NCBI RefSeq assembly: GCF_932276165.1
Contig: NC_064003.1
Coordinates: forward strand, 10,248,001 to 10,312,000
Direction of reading: 5' to 3'
DNA: 64,000 nt
From: Plutella xylostella
Lineage: Eukaryota; Arthropoda; Insecta; Lepidoptera; Plutellidae
Part shown: piece after piece, positions 46,140-55,559 of the stretch
Layout: each line of letters opens with the position of its first letter
Position numbering within the stretch: the first letter of the stretch is position 1
Made by a program: the position numbers and the translations under genes
The notes under the pieces: model-generated
What the model saw: the letters and a program-made list of their open reading frames with translations, nothing else
The model's database searches: none
What the model was told of the DNA's origin: nothing

Positions 46140-46345
46140 ATTTGACTTTGAGCATTTATGATGGCCTAGAGACGGTCGCAGAGATGTTGTGTTGGCAGAC
46201 CACCTGCTATATGGTCCGATGACATCTGCAGAGTTGCGGGGAAGCAGTGGACCAGAGCGGCACAGGACCGGAATAATTGGCGTATAAATAAGGAGGCCTA
46301 TAGCCAACAGTGGGTGATAGAAGATGATAATGATGATGAGCGTTT
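46140..46345 (+). pseudogene. RTE-like LINE ORF2 C-terminal remnant
   Basis: One plus-strand frame from about 46190 reads GRPPAIWSDDICRVAGKQWT followed by RAAQDRNNWRINKEAYSQQW. This is the C-terminal signature of lepidopteran RTE-type LINEs (GRP..RWSDD, W...AQDR..W, EAY.QQW). It is followed by GATGATAATGATGATGAG, the element's simple-repeat tail. The upstream part is lost; no catalytic domain is present. Confidence 0.75.
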
Positions 46346-46946
46346 ATTAGGGAGTAGGCGAGATATATGGATTCGTATTTTGTGTAAGGCATTGAGATAT
46401 CCTAGATATTTCATAAACAAAAGCAATAATATTACTCCTTAGCATTCATAAAAAAATATTTAAATAGTAAATTTTATGAAGTTTGTTACCGAAGCGACAC
46501 AAACCCCAGCAGCTCGCACCTGTGCATTGAATTTGGTGTGAAACGGCGCAGGTTTCGCAAACGCCTGTCCGGAATTCTTTCACTGATTTATCACCTGCTT
46601 AATACTTGCATAAAATACGCGCTTGGACGTTTCACAGAAGTATACCTCTACTGTTATATACTCAATATAAAATAATATATTCATATGATATATTTGCAAA
46701 AATACCATCCACATGCTTTTATAATGAAGGAAAACATAATTATTTGAGAACATCGTACATATATTCTGAATATTTGGACTCTACATGACTGTGTTTTCTT
46801 TTGTTTATATTTCATTAGTCAATAGACCGTAACGAACTTTAGATCCCCTCCATGCTGAATGTAACTCTCTACATTATTCATTGTGAAACGCGAGTACGTA
46901 GAGCACCTTAGTCCTTTAATTACTAAGTTTTGTGGAAACAGTAGGT

Positions 46947-46991
46947 TTTTTAGACGATTCATTAAATCAGGTTTAATGAATCGTCTAAAAA
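46947..46991. repeat. Perfect 20-bp inverted repeat with 5-nt loop
   Basis: TTTTTAGACGATTCATTAAA at 46947-46966 and its exact reverse complement at 46972-46991, loop TCAGG. As RNA it would form a strong hairpin, but the T-rich left end and A-rich right end do not fit a Pol III terminator. Possibly a foldback transposon remnant. Confidence 0.85.
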
Positions 46992-47426
46992 CTGCAGTCG
47001 CATAGAACAACTCAAACGCTTCCTCAAAACACTCACTGCCGCTCTATCAGATGTCCAGAGAGTAGCTAAACGGTAGTTAGTTAGTGCATGTAGCATTGTA
47101 CTAACCATTATTATTATTTAGGCCCTCCGGCGCTCAGCCCACGCTCGTGCTGGCTGAATGGATACGACCATAGACTGGCTAGAATTAAAAAAGCTGGCTG
47201 GAATAAAAAAGAAAAAACTTTTTTGCATATCAAAGAGTTTTCGCTACTAGGTCGTGGTTGGCTTTAGGCGGGTAATTTGACTCTGAAATCTGGCTCTGCT
47301 AAAAACTGGTGTATTCGGGTGGTTGGAAAACCGGCCATAATAAATCAAGCCGCGCATTCAGTATTACAGATATCAAGGAGGTACCTTCTCTTTGTAAAGA
47401 TAATTAACTGTATGTCTTTTTATCTC

Positions 47427-47546
47427 AGATACTAAATTCACAGATTCTGAACGGATCGATTGTCCCGCGATTAAGTAACGTATCCTTCTATTGGCGGGAC
47501 AATCGATTGTTGATGAACCGTTCAGAATCCGTCAATTTAGTATCTG
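47427..47546. mobile_element. 120-bp foldback element
   Basis: AGATACTAAATTCACAGATT at the left pairs with the right end ending AATTTAGTATCT, and inner arms GATCGATTGTCCCGC and GCGGGACAATCGATT also pair. Nearly the whole element is one hairpin. No target duplication found. Confidence 0.75.
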
Positions 47547-48249
47547 CAATTAAAAAACAGAATATACGTACTGGTATTATAACGTTTTAACAACTGTAAA
47601 ATAGATTTTGGGTACGAATTTTCAATTAATTTCCATAACCAAACGAGTAATATCCACATAGCGCCCCACAAACAATGGCCGCGATCTGATCTGCGCACAC
47701 GCAGCCCGCAGATACACCAAATCATCGTTTCTGTTTATTAACAATTGAACCCAGTCGATGTTTGCCACAGATTGCCACTAATTACCTTACAGATATCGCT
47801 AATACTGCCCCTTAGCTTATTAGTGCCATTTATTAGTGGTATTTCTTCTTGCATTGTGTGATGGTATGATAAGATAATTTATTTAAGTATTTTAGTCACT
47901 GAATGTAGTTTCGTCTGAAAAATATAATAGTTGGTTGAGTTATAGGGTGCAATTTTCATCGCCATAATTATCTACGAGTATCTATGAAAGTTGTTTTAGA
48001 ATGGTTGATGCACGAATGAAACCTCCCCGAGTGGAGAATGATATACTATAATATAATCTCTATGTATCAGTGTTGATATGTCAGTTGTCCGATAATAGTA
48101 TAGAGTCATTAATTGCACCGAGAAAAAGTTTTTTGGTTTCTAAATGATTCAGTTATGTATGTACGCTTTTCACGTCGTACGTTAAATCTGTAAAATTTTA
48201 AGCGCCTACCTTCGGTGGTCATTGTAATTAATACGAAATACTAAGATTG
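47547..48249. other. Non-coding stretch
   Basis: AT-rich with no gene or repeat that I recognise. Confidence 0.4.
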
Positions 48250-48352
48250 CAACGCTACTGCATGAGCCACGACTCTATCTTGTTGTACTAAACGTGCCGA
48301 TTGCACGAAAGCCCTCGTTCGTTCGTTTTTCGTCAGTATAGAGTAACCCCCC
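48250..48352. mobile_element. Half copy of the GGGTCACTCTAT-ended MITE
   Basis: GACTCTATCTTGTTGTACTA, ACGTGCCGATTGCACGA, CTCGTTCGTTCG and AGTATAGAGTAACCCCCC match the right half of 37010-37143 in the same orientation. The left end is missing. Confidence 0.7.
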
Positions 48353-48854
48353 TGTTTCTAATTACCCGCACGCCACTGCACGGGTTCGATTGTGCTCTGT
48401 TGCGAAAAACAATTATTTTCACAATCCGACTCAACTTCGATCGTAATTAAACTTTTATGTCCTTTCGTAAGCTTTTGTTCCGCGTATCAAAGTTTGAGAA
48501 ATGCCTTTTTAATCATCCTCTACCCTTCAGTTTAAGAACAAAACGAGATGCGGGCCCTTCTTGTCATTTTAATATCTATTGCGATCACATTGAGTTGAAA
48601 TTCTAACGATGGTCAATCTGCTATGTGAAATAATGGCAGTACTCTGCCGTTTGAAGAAACGTTGCTTTCTGATGACAAAGACAAACACAAACTTTGCTTA
48701 ACAAAGCAAAGGTAGAAAGATCCAGAACCCTTTTTTACAGTCTCGGGATCAATACAGGGATATATTACTTATCTATGGAGAAGAACATGACACAAACAAC
48801 ACACTTAACATTCAAGATCCACAGAAAATATCTGTCTGTATAAATACTTTTCTT

Positions 48855-48940
48855 CCGAATTCGATGCCGGAATTCGAACCCGGACCTTTAACACTACAGT
48901 CTGCACTCTGACCAACTGGACTGTCGGGTTGTCGCATAAA
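48855..48940 (-). mobile_element. tRNA-like SINE head fragment
   Basis: On the minus strand: CAGTTGGTCAGAGTGCAGAC (box A side), ACTGTAGTGTT (anticodon arm, Tyr-like GTA) and GGTCCGGGTTCGAATTCCGG (box B). A body like that of the other SINEs is not recognisable and the acceptor stem does not close well, so I prefer a SINE relic to a tRNA gene. Confidence 0.45.
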
Positions 48941-49126
48941 AATCAAATTAAGCTAAATAAGGTTTTTGATAAGACCCCCGATCGAAGAGGGGTGGCCTAT
49001 TGGGAAAACTTTAACCATTTGTTTTCAGGGCGGAAACGAAAGCAATTTAGATACACATTATGAAACTTTTTCATCTAAACTTTTAACTGATATGAACCTA
49101 TGTACGAGTATGTGCTGTATTATGTT

Positions 49127-49311
49127 TGTTGAGACTCGGGGATTGGGTTGCGAATAATAGATTATAAGTCCACGTAACTATATATTTATTTAGCACTTGA
49201 AATATGGTTAAAAGTTATTTGGTATGCGACCACTCACAACCCGGCCAACCCGAGACTGACTTAGATTACTAAGGTGCACAGTAAGCTGAACTATATCGTG
49301 TCGTCCCTACA
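49127..49311 (-). repeat. 3' LTR of the gypsy element
   Basis: 185 bp; on the sense strand it starts TGTAGGGACGACACG and ends GAGTCTCAACA. It reads the same as 54272-54456. Confidence 0.95.
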
Positions 49312-49329
49312 TCATTCCTCCCCTTTTTT
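49312..49329 (-). other. Polypurine tract of the gypsy element
   Basis: On the sense strand AAAAAAGGGGAGGAATGA lies directly before the 3' LTR, the place where plus-strand DNA synthesis is primed. Confidence 0.85.
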
Positions 49330-49530
49330 GAAAAAAATATGTCAAACATTTTGGAACAAAGTTACAAATGATCTGTAATACCTACTAATAAATTTTAAAC
49401 ACACAGGTTGCCGTCGTGGTCGCACACATACAAGACATGTAAATACATTAACATGAAGATCAAGTTACAAACACATATAATACTAAGTAAGAAGAAACAG
49501 TAACATTAGATAAGGATGTAGATACACTGT

Positions 49531-49809
49531 TCATGCGTACTGCGCGTTGGCAGCTGTTTGTTGCCTAGCAGTTTTGTCCAATTGATCTAATGAAATTGCA
49601 GTAATGAACTCCTTTCGAGCCCAGGTTTTCACTCCTTTTTTACACTTTTTGCACAAGAGACACGTAGCACATAATAAAAACAATACAAGAAAACTTGCCA
49701 CCACTGTGCCATATACTTCTATCTTCTGCTCTAATGAGCTATTACTAGCATTATTCGCGCCATTTTGGGCGATGATAATTTCCTCTGACTTGCTGTATGA
49801 TTTACCCAT
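49531..49809 (-). CDS. Third ORF of the gypsy element: small predicted single-pass membrane protein, 92 aa
   Basis: It starts MGKSYSKSEE, giving Gly2 and Ser6 in a myristoylation-like context. Residues 11-30 are polar with two N-x-S sequons (N20, N23). Residues 33-53 form a strongly hydrophobic stretch (YGTVVASFLVLFLLC), followed by Cys47, Cys50, Cys53 and Cys56 and a basic cluster (KKCKK), then a polar tail to residue 92. This fits one membrane span with a basic, Cys-rich juxtamembrane segment that might be lipidated. It lies between pol and the 3' LTR, where env sits in errantiviruses, but is far too small for an envelope glycoprotein and has no fusion or cleavage motifs. The element is intact around it, and the frame has no fault. 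Function unknown. Expression would need a spliced or subgenomic message, and I saw no decisive splice site. The opposite-strand frame is a shadow. Confidence 0.6.
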   Translation of the reverse strand: MGKSYSKSEEIIIAQNGANNASNSSLEQKIEVYGTVVASFLVLFLLCATCLLCKKCKKGVKTWARKEFITAISLDQLDKTARQQTAANAQYA

Positions 49810-50247
49810 TGTATAGGTATTGTTAATTTGGACAATAAGTACTGCGAGTAATCAATCCGTGATACAATAAAAATATTTGCAAAGACTTATGTATATAAAG
49901 TGTATTAATGCTTATACGCAACCTACTTATTCTAACTGTAAAGGTGCTATCATACTACTAAGCGATACGTAGCTATGCTAGCTGTTACATTGATTGTTAA
50001 CTAAATTAAAGGTATATCGCGTCGCTTAATATTATCGTAGCTTTCACTGGACGAAATAATAAAACTAAAATTCTTAGTAAGATAGTGCATGTTATAACAA
50101 TATAATCGAATATCATCAAAAATACAAATATGAAATACAAATACAAGGTATTCTTATTACTTATATTAATTAAATTTAGTTGACATACTTATCATCTACA
50201 AAAAAAAAGTACCTAAAAAAATACCTACAATAAGTACCTAAATAACT
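49810..50247 (-). other. Spacer between pol and the third ORF
   Basis: About 440 bp of AT-rich non-coding DNA within the gypsy element, downstream of the pol stop. No motif recognised. Confidence 0.5.
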
Positions 50248-53200
50248 TCACCTGAATCGTATAGGTACTCTTGTTACTCTTCCACTGCGCGTGGTACAAG
50301 TGACAGGAGAATCGTGATTAGGAACCTCAGTGTCCGTCGTTGAAGATTCGTCGTTACGTTCACTCAAGCAATATGCTGGTTTTAAACGGTCTATAGAAAT
50401 ATGAACTTTTCTATTTGACATTTGAATGTAATATACCTTCCTATTTCTATCCAACACACGAAAAGGACCATCGTACGTAGGCTGTAAAGGCCTACGAACA
50501 GCGTCGTTTCGTATAAAAACGTGACTGCAAGTCTCTAAATCAGGATGTATAAATATATTACCATTTTTATTTTCCCTAATTGCCATAGAACGAAATTTCC
50601 TTATATTATCTCTTAATTTCCATACGTACTCATTACTGCTATCAATATTTAAGTTCGACTTAGTATCATAATAATCTGCAGGTAAACGCAAAGTAGTTCC
50701 GTAAGTCAATTCCGCTGCGCTTATCCCGTTATCGCTCCTCACCGCTGTCCTAAGCCCTAGTAACACCGTAGGTAATTCCGACACCCATGATGATGGTGCA
50801 TTACATAAGCGAGCAGTCAACGCAGCTTTAAGCGATCTGTGCCAGCGCTCTACCGCCCCGTTGCTCTGTGGGTGGTAGGGTGTTGTACGTAGTTTTTTTA
50901 TGCCTAATAATTTCATAAGTTCACTGAATAAATTGCTTTCAAATTGCCGGCCCTGGTCGGAAGTCAGGAACCTAGGGCTGCCAAATCTACATACCCAGTT
51001 ATCATGAATAACTCGTGCAACAGTTTCAGCAGTTATATCTTTTGTAGGAAAACATTCTGGCCACCGCGTTCCTCTATCTATTATAGTAAGACAATATCTG
51101 AACCCATCTTGTGAAATCGGTAGAGGTCCTACTAAATCTACGTGAATGTGTTCGAATCTGTCACACTGGGGAAACGATCCCAAAGCTGACATCGTATGTC
51201 GGTTGACCTTTGATCGCTGACATTGAATACATGTCTTAGTCCATTGACTAACATCGCGATTCATACTTGGCCAATAAAAACGATCTTGTACCAATTTTCG
51301 TGTAGTCCTGGTTCCAGGGTGACTTAAATTATGTACTGTATCAAAAGTTATACGTCGAAACTTCTCAGGTAAGTACGGTCTAATTCTGTCATTACTAATA
51401 TTGCAAAAAATAAATGAACTACTACCAGGTAGTATTATTTTTTTAACTGCAACGTCAGTGTCATCAGAATTCAACACTTGTAAGATATAGGTATCTTGTT
51501 GTTGTTCCCTAGCGAGTTCCTCGTAGTCTATAACCGTGGGACAGCTAATAGTTGCGACGCGTGATAACGTGTCCGCAACAACATTGTCTTGCCCACTCAC
51601 ATGTCTGATATCTGTGGTGAACTCACTGATAAACATTAGGTGACGTGTACGTCTAGGTAACTCTTTCTCGCTATTTATTTTACTAAACGCGAACGTAATA
51701 GGTTTATGATCTGTATAAACTGTCAGCATTCGTCCCTCGACCATATTCCGAAAATGACGAATGGCTAAGTAGATACCTAACAACTCTCTATCATACGTGC
51801 TATACTTCCGTTCCGTCTTAGACAAACTTTTTGAGAAGTAACCTAAAGGTAACCAAGCGTTATCAACACGTTGTTGCAACACTGCACCCACGCAGGTGTC
51901 CGAAGAGTCGGTCATAAGTGCGAGCGGTGCATCCGCTACCGGGTGAGACAGCATGACCGCATCGCACAAGCTCGCCTTACATTCCTCAAATGCTAGCTCA
52001 GCGTCTGGCGTCCAAGCAATAGGTGTTTTGTCCTTCTTTTTAGAGCCATGAATGAAACTAGTAAGTATCGATTGAGATGAAACTGCATTTGGTATATGAG
52101 ACCTATAAAAATTAACCATGCCCAAAAATCGTCGCAATTCATCGATGTTGTTGGGCCGCGGAAATTCGTTAACGGCTTTAACTTTATCATCCAGTGGACG
52201 AATCCCATCTGATGTGACATGATAGCCTAAAAAATCTATCTCTGCCTTTCCAAACACACATTTTGTCATATTTATAGTAAGATTATACCTTTCGAACTGC
52301 TTAAATAATGACTCTAGATGCTTACGATGTGTAGCTTCGTCAGGCGATGCTAAAATGACGTCATCGATATAGGAAAAGATACTATTTTTACAATCAACGT
52401 CCAGATCCTGAAAAACAGTATGGTGCATGAATCGCTGGAACGTTTGCGCGGCGTTACGCAACCCAAACGTCATGCGCGGGAATTCAAACAAACCAAACGG
52501 CGTGATTATTGCAGTTTTCTCTATATCTTCTGGTGCAGTGCTAATACAGTGATAAGCCCTATTTATATCAATCTTAGAAAATACTTTCTTACCCGTTAGT
52601 ATGTACGTAAAGTCAGATAAACGAGGTATCGGGTATCTGTCCGGCTTGGTAATAGAGTTTAGTTTCCTATAATCCCCACATGGACGTAACTCCCCATTTT
52701 TCTTGGGTACCACATGAAGTGGACTGGCCCAAGGGCTCTTTGAAGGCCTACATATACCTGTTTCCTGCATAAAACGAAACTCCTCTTGTACTTTCTTATA
52801 TCTAGATGGTGGTAACGGTCTAGCTCGAGCGTATACTGGAGGTCCAGTTGTTTCGATGTGGTGAAAAACACCGTGTGTAGGTACTTCCTTATACGATGCA
52901 GGTTTAGTAATATTTACGTACTTACATAACAAATCATGAAATGGGTGCGTATCCTCCACTGTTGTCACGGTGGGTTGATCCACCTCCACTATACTGGCAA
53001 TAGATTTCAATTTTGTCAAATCATCAATTAACCTAGAGGAAGATAAATCCACAATCAAACCGTGGTGAGCCAAGAAATCTGCTCCTAATATTGGTTGCGT
53101 TACCTCCGCTATAATAAATGTCCATTTATACGGTCGACGTAAACAAAAGTCCAATATCATTGTTTTTGTACCGAATGTCTTTATCACACTACCATTTGCT

Positions 53201-53472
53201 GCATATAGCTTATATTCACTACAATCACTCGCGAAATGGTTATACTTCGACACAGGTAACACAGATACATTAGCACCGGTATCCACCAAAAATTTTAGTC
53301 CACTTTTTTTATCTCTAATACACAGGCGTTTGCTGATTATACCGGTACAGCTGCTCGCCTCTGGCTGCACCGAATCTAGTTTTTTCCTGCTTCTGACTCC
53401 TGCTGCTTCTGCCATGCGCAAGGCTGAATGCACTTGTTGGCCTTTCCTTTGTACCGGAAGTGGTAGAAGCAC
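50248..53472 (-). CDS. pol: Gypsy pol polyprotein: protease, reverse transcriptase, RNase H, integrase
   Basis: The open frame has 1074 codons, but translation most likely enters by -1 frameshift from gag near 53379, so the first 30 or so residues are not used. Domains in order: aspartic protease with LVDTGA (catalytic Asp64) and ILGADFL near 130; reverse transcriptase about 215-400 with KIDINRAYH (motif A) and YIDD at 368-371; RNase H about 515-640 with LMTDSSD, an E at 563 in DRELLGIYLA and TDHKPI at 587; integrase with H714/H718 and C748/C751 of the zinc domain and catalytic D779, D839 and E875 (E in GAVERWH). All key catalytic residues are present and the frame is uninterrupted. It makes element cDNA from packaged RNA and inserts it into the host genome. 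Confidence 0.95.
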   Translation of the reverse strand: MLLPLPVQRKGQQVHSALRMAEAAGVRSRKKLDSVQPEASSCTGIISKRLCIRDKKSGLKFLVDTGANVSVLPVSKYNHFASDCSEYKLYAANGSVIKTFGTKTMILDFCLRRPYKWTFIIAEVTQPILGADFLAHHGLIVDLSSSRLIDDLTKLKSIASIVEVDQPTVTTVEDTHPFHDLLCKYVNITKPASYKEVPTHGVFHHIETTGPPVYARARPLPPSRYKKVQEEFRFMQETGICRPSKSPWASPLHVVPKKNGELRPCGDYRKLNSITKPDRYPIPRLSDFTYILTGKKVFSKIDINRAYHCISTAPEDIEKTAIITPFGLFEFPRMTFGLRNAAQTFQRFMHHTVFQDLDVDCKNSIFSYIDDVILASPDEATHRKHLESLFKQFERYNLTINMTKCVFGKAEIDFLGYHVTSDGIRPLDDKVKAVNEFPRPNNIDELRRFLGMVNFYRSHIPNAVSSQSILTSFIHGSKKKDKTPIAWTPDAELAFEECKASLCDAVMLSHPVADAPLALMTDSSDTCVGAVLQQRVDNAWLPLGYFSKSLSKTERKYSTYDRELLGIYLAIRHFRNMVEGRMLTVYTDHKPITFAFSKINSEKELPRRTRHLMFISEFTTDIRHVSGQDNVVADTLSRVATISCPTVIDYEELAREQQQDTYILQVLNSDDTDVAVKKIILPGSSSFIFCNISNDRIRPYLPEKFRRITFDTVHNLSHPGTRTTRKLVQDRFYWPSMNRDVSQWTKTCIQCQRSKVNRHTMSALGSFPQCDRFEHIHVDLVGPLPISQDGFRYCLTIIDRGTRWPECFPTKDITAETVARVIHDNWVCRFGSPRFLTSDQGRQFESNLFSELMKLLGIKKLRTTPYHPQSNGAVERWHRSLKAALTARLCNAPSSWVSELPTVLLGLRTAVRSDNGISAAELTYGTTLRLPADYYDTKSNLNIDSSNEYVWKLRDNIRKFRSMAIRENKNGNIFIHPDLETCSHVFIRNDAVRRPLQPTYDGPFRVLDRNRKVYYIQMSNRKVHISIDRLKPAYCLSERNDESSTTDTEVPNHDSPVTCTTRSGRVTRVPIRFR

Positions 53473-54224
53473 ATCCAGTTAGGGTCTCCTCTCCTTACGC
53501 GTTCAGACCGGTCGCGACTTCGTGACGCAGAGCGATGACTCTTCCATCCGTTACGACCAACTGACCTGCCTCTTGACCTCGACGTCTCCATGTTGTCCAA
53601 GCGCCGCGTGAGCTGAGCTATCTGCTCAACGAGGGTAGCCTGCGTGGCTGATGAACTGGGTACGGCACTGCTCCGCATACATGACAGCTCCTGGATCTCA
53701 GCAAATCGGGTCGTTTCGACTACCTTATCTGCCATGCCAGCCAGTTTCTCTAGATCTTTCACTTCACTCACCGTCAGAATTGCCTGTACTGCTGATGGTA
53801 GATGCCCCATCCACAGCATATTTAATGTTTCATCATTGAATTTTTTCTTTGCCAGGTCTCGCATCCTCCTGAGTAGTTGGGAGGGTTTCTGGTCGCCTAG
53901 CTCCAGTTCCTTCAGCAGCTTCTGGACCTGTCGAACTTCAGACTCCTCATAAACAACGAGAAGTCGAGTTTTAAGCGCTTCGTATTTCTTTGTGTCAGGA
54001 GGTGTTAATACAATATCACTGACCTGCTCGACGTGCTCGCGGCTTAGCTTTGCTATCACTAAGTTATAGCGTGATTCGTCGGCCAGCTTCTGATTGGCCA
54101 CCACCGCCTCGAATTGGGCAAACCACAGGCGTGGGGACTCCTTCCAGAAGTCCGGTATCCTGCTGGACACCGTGATCTGCGCCAAAGCGTTTTCACCGGC
54201 CGGAAGTGACGGAGAAGGGTTCAT
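53376..54224 (-). CDS. gag: Gypsy gag protein, 282 aa
   Basis: ATG at 54222-54224, about 30 bases after the primer site; stop TAG at 53376-53378. The capsid-like N-terminal half starts MNPSPSLPAGENALAQITV and contains IPDFWKESPRLWFAQFEAVV, the phrase that opens capsid domains of many insect Ty3/gypsy Gags, then LLRRMRDLA and NMLWMGHLP. The C-terminal part is Arg/Ser-rich (SRSRGRSVGR, SASRSRDRSERVRR), suited to RNA binding. It ends with a zinc-knuckle variant in CFYHFRYKGKANKCIQPC rather than a standard CCHC. It forms the particle that packages the element RNA. It overlaps the pol frame by 97 bases. Confidence 0.92.
   Translation of the reverse strand: MNPSPSLPAGENALAQITVSSRIPDFWKESPRLWFAQFEAVVANQKLADESRYNLVIAKLSREHVEQVSDIVLTPPDTKKYEALKTRLLVVYEESEVRQVQKLLKELELGDQKPSQLLRRMRDLAKKKFNDETLNMLWMGHLPSAVQAILTVSEVKDLEKLAGMADKVVETTRFAEIQELSCMRSSAVPSSSATQATLVEQIAQLTRRLDNMETSRSRGRSVGRNGWKSHRSASRSRDRSERVRRGDPNWMCFYHFRYKGKANKCIQPCAWQKQQESEAGKN
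53379..53385 (-). promoter_or_regulatory. -1 ribosomal slippery heptamer A AAA AAC
   Basis: On the sense strand AAAAAAC lies in the correct phase (gag codons GGA AAA AAC) and is followed immediately by the gag stop TAG. Pol is in the -1 frame, and after slippage reading continues into it. This is the standard X XXY YYZ signal, so gag and gag-pol are probably made in a fixed ratio. Confidence 0.85.
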
Positions 54225-54252
54225 GATTGCACTTTATCGATCGCGGTTCACT

Positions 54253-54270
54253 TCAATCGTCGGGTCACCA
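54253..54270 (-). other. Primer-binding site of the gypsy element
   Basis: One base after the 5' LTR the sense strand reads TGGTGACCCGACGATTGAA. This resembles the complement of the tRNA-Trp 3' end (TGGTGACCCCGACGTG) with a missing C, so tRNA-Trp is the likely primer by inference. Confidence 0.7.
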
Positions 54271-54271
54271 A

Positions 54272-54456
54272 TGTTGAGACTCGGGGATTGGGTTGCGAAT
54301 AATAGATTATAAGTCCACGTAACTATATATTTATTTAGCACTTGAAATATGGTTAAAAGTTATTTGGTATGCGACCACTCACAACCCGGCCAACCCGAGA
54401 CTGACTTAGATTACTAAGGTGCACAGTAAGCTGAACTATATCGTGTCGTCCCTACA
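54272..54456 (-). repeat. 5' LTR of the gypsy element
   Basis: 185 bp, reads the same as the 3' LTR. It holds the promoter of the element, although no clear TATA box stands out beyond AT-rich ATAAATATATAG. Confidence 0.95.
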
Positions 54457-54460
54457 TGTT

Positions 54461-55038
54461 CATTACCTTATCATTCTTATTCATTGATTCCATAGCGTCA
54501 TTGCTAACCAGAACCTCGATCGAATAGGATTTTTCCGCGATTTTTTTCTGCAGTACAAACAAACGTTTACCAACGCCAGCGTCTGAACCGCGACGTCTTA
54601 ACCGCTAGTCTACAGTCCCGATATCTGTTCAAAGCAGCCGGGTTTCAGATATTGAGTGGAAATTGTTCAAATTCGTCCCTCGCAGCAGTCGGGGCACCCC
54701 CGGGCTTTCTCACGGGAGTTAGGGCTGCGGGATGCCCCTGGAAAGGTAGTTTCGAATATCCGAAGTAGTTTTTGATATGGATTATTCGTTTTGTTTTTGT
54801 TTAAAATAGGGCGGTTTGGCTTATTTATTGTGTAATTCTAACAGCTTTTAAAATGAGTGGATCGTTTAATATTTATTATTCTTACTTTGATTCAATATTA
54901 CTTAGGTATATCATTAATAATATTTCTGTCAAGGACTAAAATTGGTAAAAGGTATTAAAATTGGTTCTGCTTATAATTATAAATTTTAGTTTTTATTTCG
55001 TTACTGATTTGGAATGACTAAAACAAAAAACCGCACAA
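54461..55038. other. Non-coding stretch
   Basis: No gene seen. About 54690-54745 is a GC-rich stretch with GGGGCACCCCCGGGC and a partly complementary GGGATGCCCC, probably a decayed repeat. Confidence 0.4.
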
Positions 55039-55559
55039 AGGGTTCCGTAGCTTAAATCAACCTATCTCAAAAACTATAAGAGATACTTTGATCAAACTAA
55101 AAATCGTTGAAAGAGTTAATTAGCATGCATCACCTCTATTTTTTTTAGAATTTTATACCCCGTAGTTATAAAAATAGAGGGGGGGGGACATACTTTTTAC
55201 GACTTTGAGAGCTGATATCTCAAAAACCGTTCACTTTAAGAAAAATGTTTTTTAGAAAACTTTATATCATTTTAAAAGACCTTTCCATTGATACCCCACA
55301 CGGGTATGTACATCGAAAAAAAAAAATTCATCCCTCAGTTACATGTATGGGGGGCCCCACCCCCAATTCTTTTTTTTACTATTTAGTGTCATATTTTTGT
55401 AGCGGTTCATACAACACATATTCCCATCAAATTTCATCACTGTAGTACTTATAGTTTCCGAGTAAATCGGCTGTGACAGACGGACAGACGGACAGACGGA
55501 CAGACGGACATGACGAAACTATAAGGGTTCCGTTTTTGCCATTTTGGCTACGGAACCCT
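55039..55559. mobile_element. 521-bp foldback element, AGGGTTCCGTAGC ends, with (CGGACAGA)n
   Basis: AGGGTTCCGTAGC at the left and GCTACGGAACCCT at the right form a perfect 13-bp terminal inverted repeat. Near the right end are four tandem GACAGACG octamers (about 55477-55510) and CATGACGAAACTATAAGGGT, all well known from this abundant lepidopteran element. No coding sequence; the 66-codon frame inside is chance. Confidence 0.75.

Larger units (their letters stand above)
49127..54456 (-). mobile_element. Complete Ty3/gypsy LTR retrotransposon, 5,330 bp, with an extra ORF
   Basis: Order on the minus strand: 5' LTR (54456-54272), primer site, gag, pol in the -1 frame, a 92-codon third frame, polypurine tract, 3' LTR (49311-49127). 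The two 185-bp LTRs look identical, and TGTT flanks the element on both sides (49123-49126 and 54457-54460), a 4-bp duplication expected for Ty3/gypsy. Gag and pol are open throughout. It therefore looks young and possibly still able to move. There is no env glycoprotein of normal size. Confidence 0.95.

Noticed and set aside
48855..48940. tRNA-Tyr gene on the minus strand
   Set aside because: The GTA-like anticodon is suggestive, but the acceptor stem pairs poorly and no tRNA intron or terminator is evident. A SINE relic fits better.
53644..53952. 102-codon plus-strand frame
   Set aside because: It is the opposite strand of gag.
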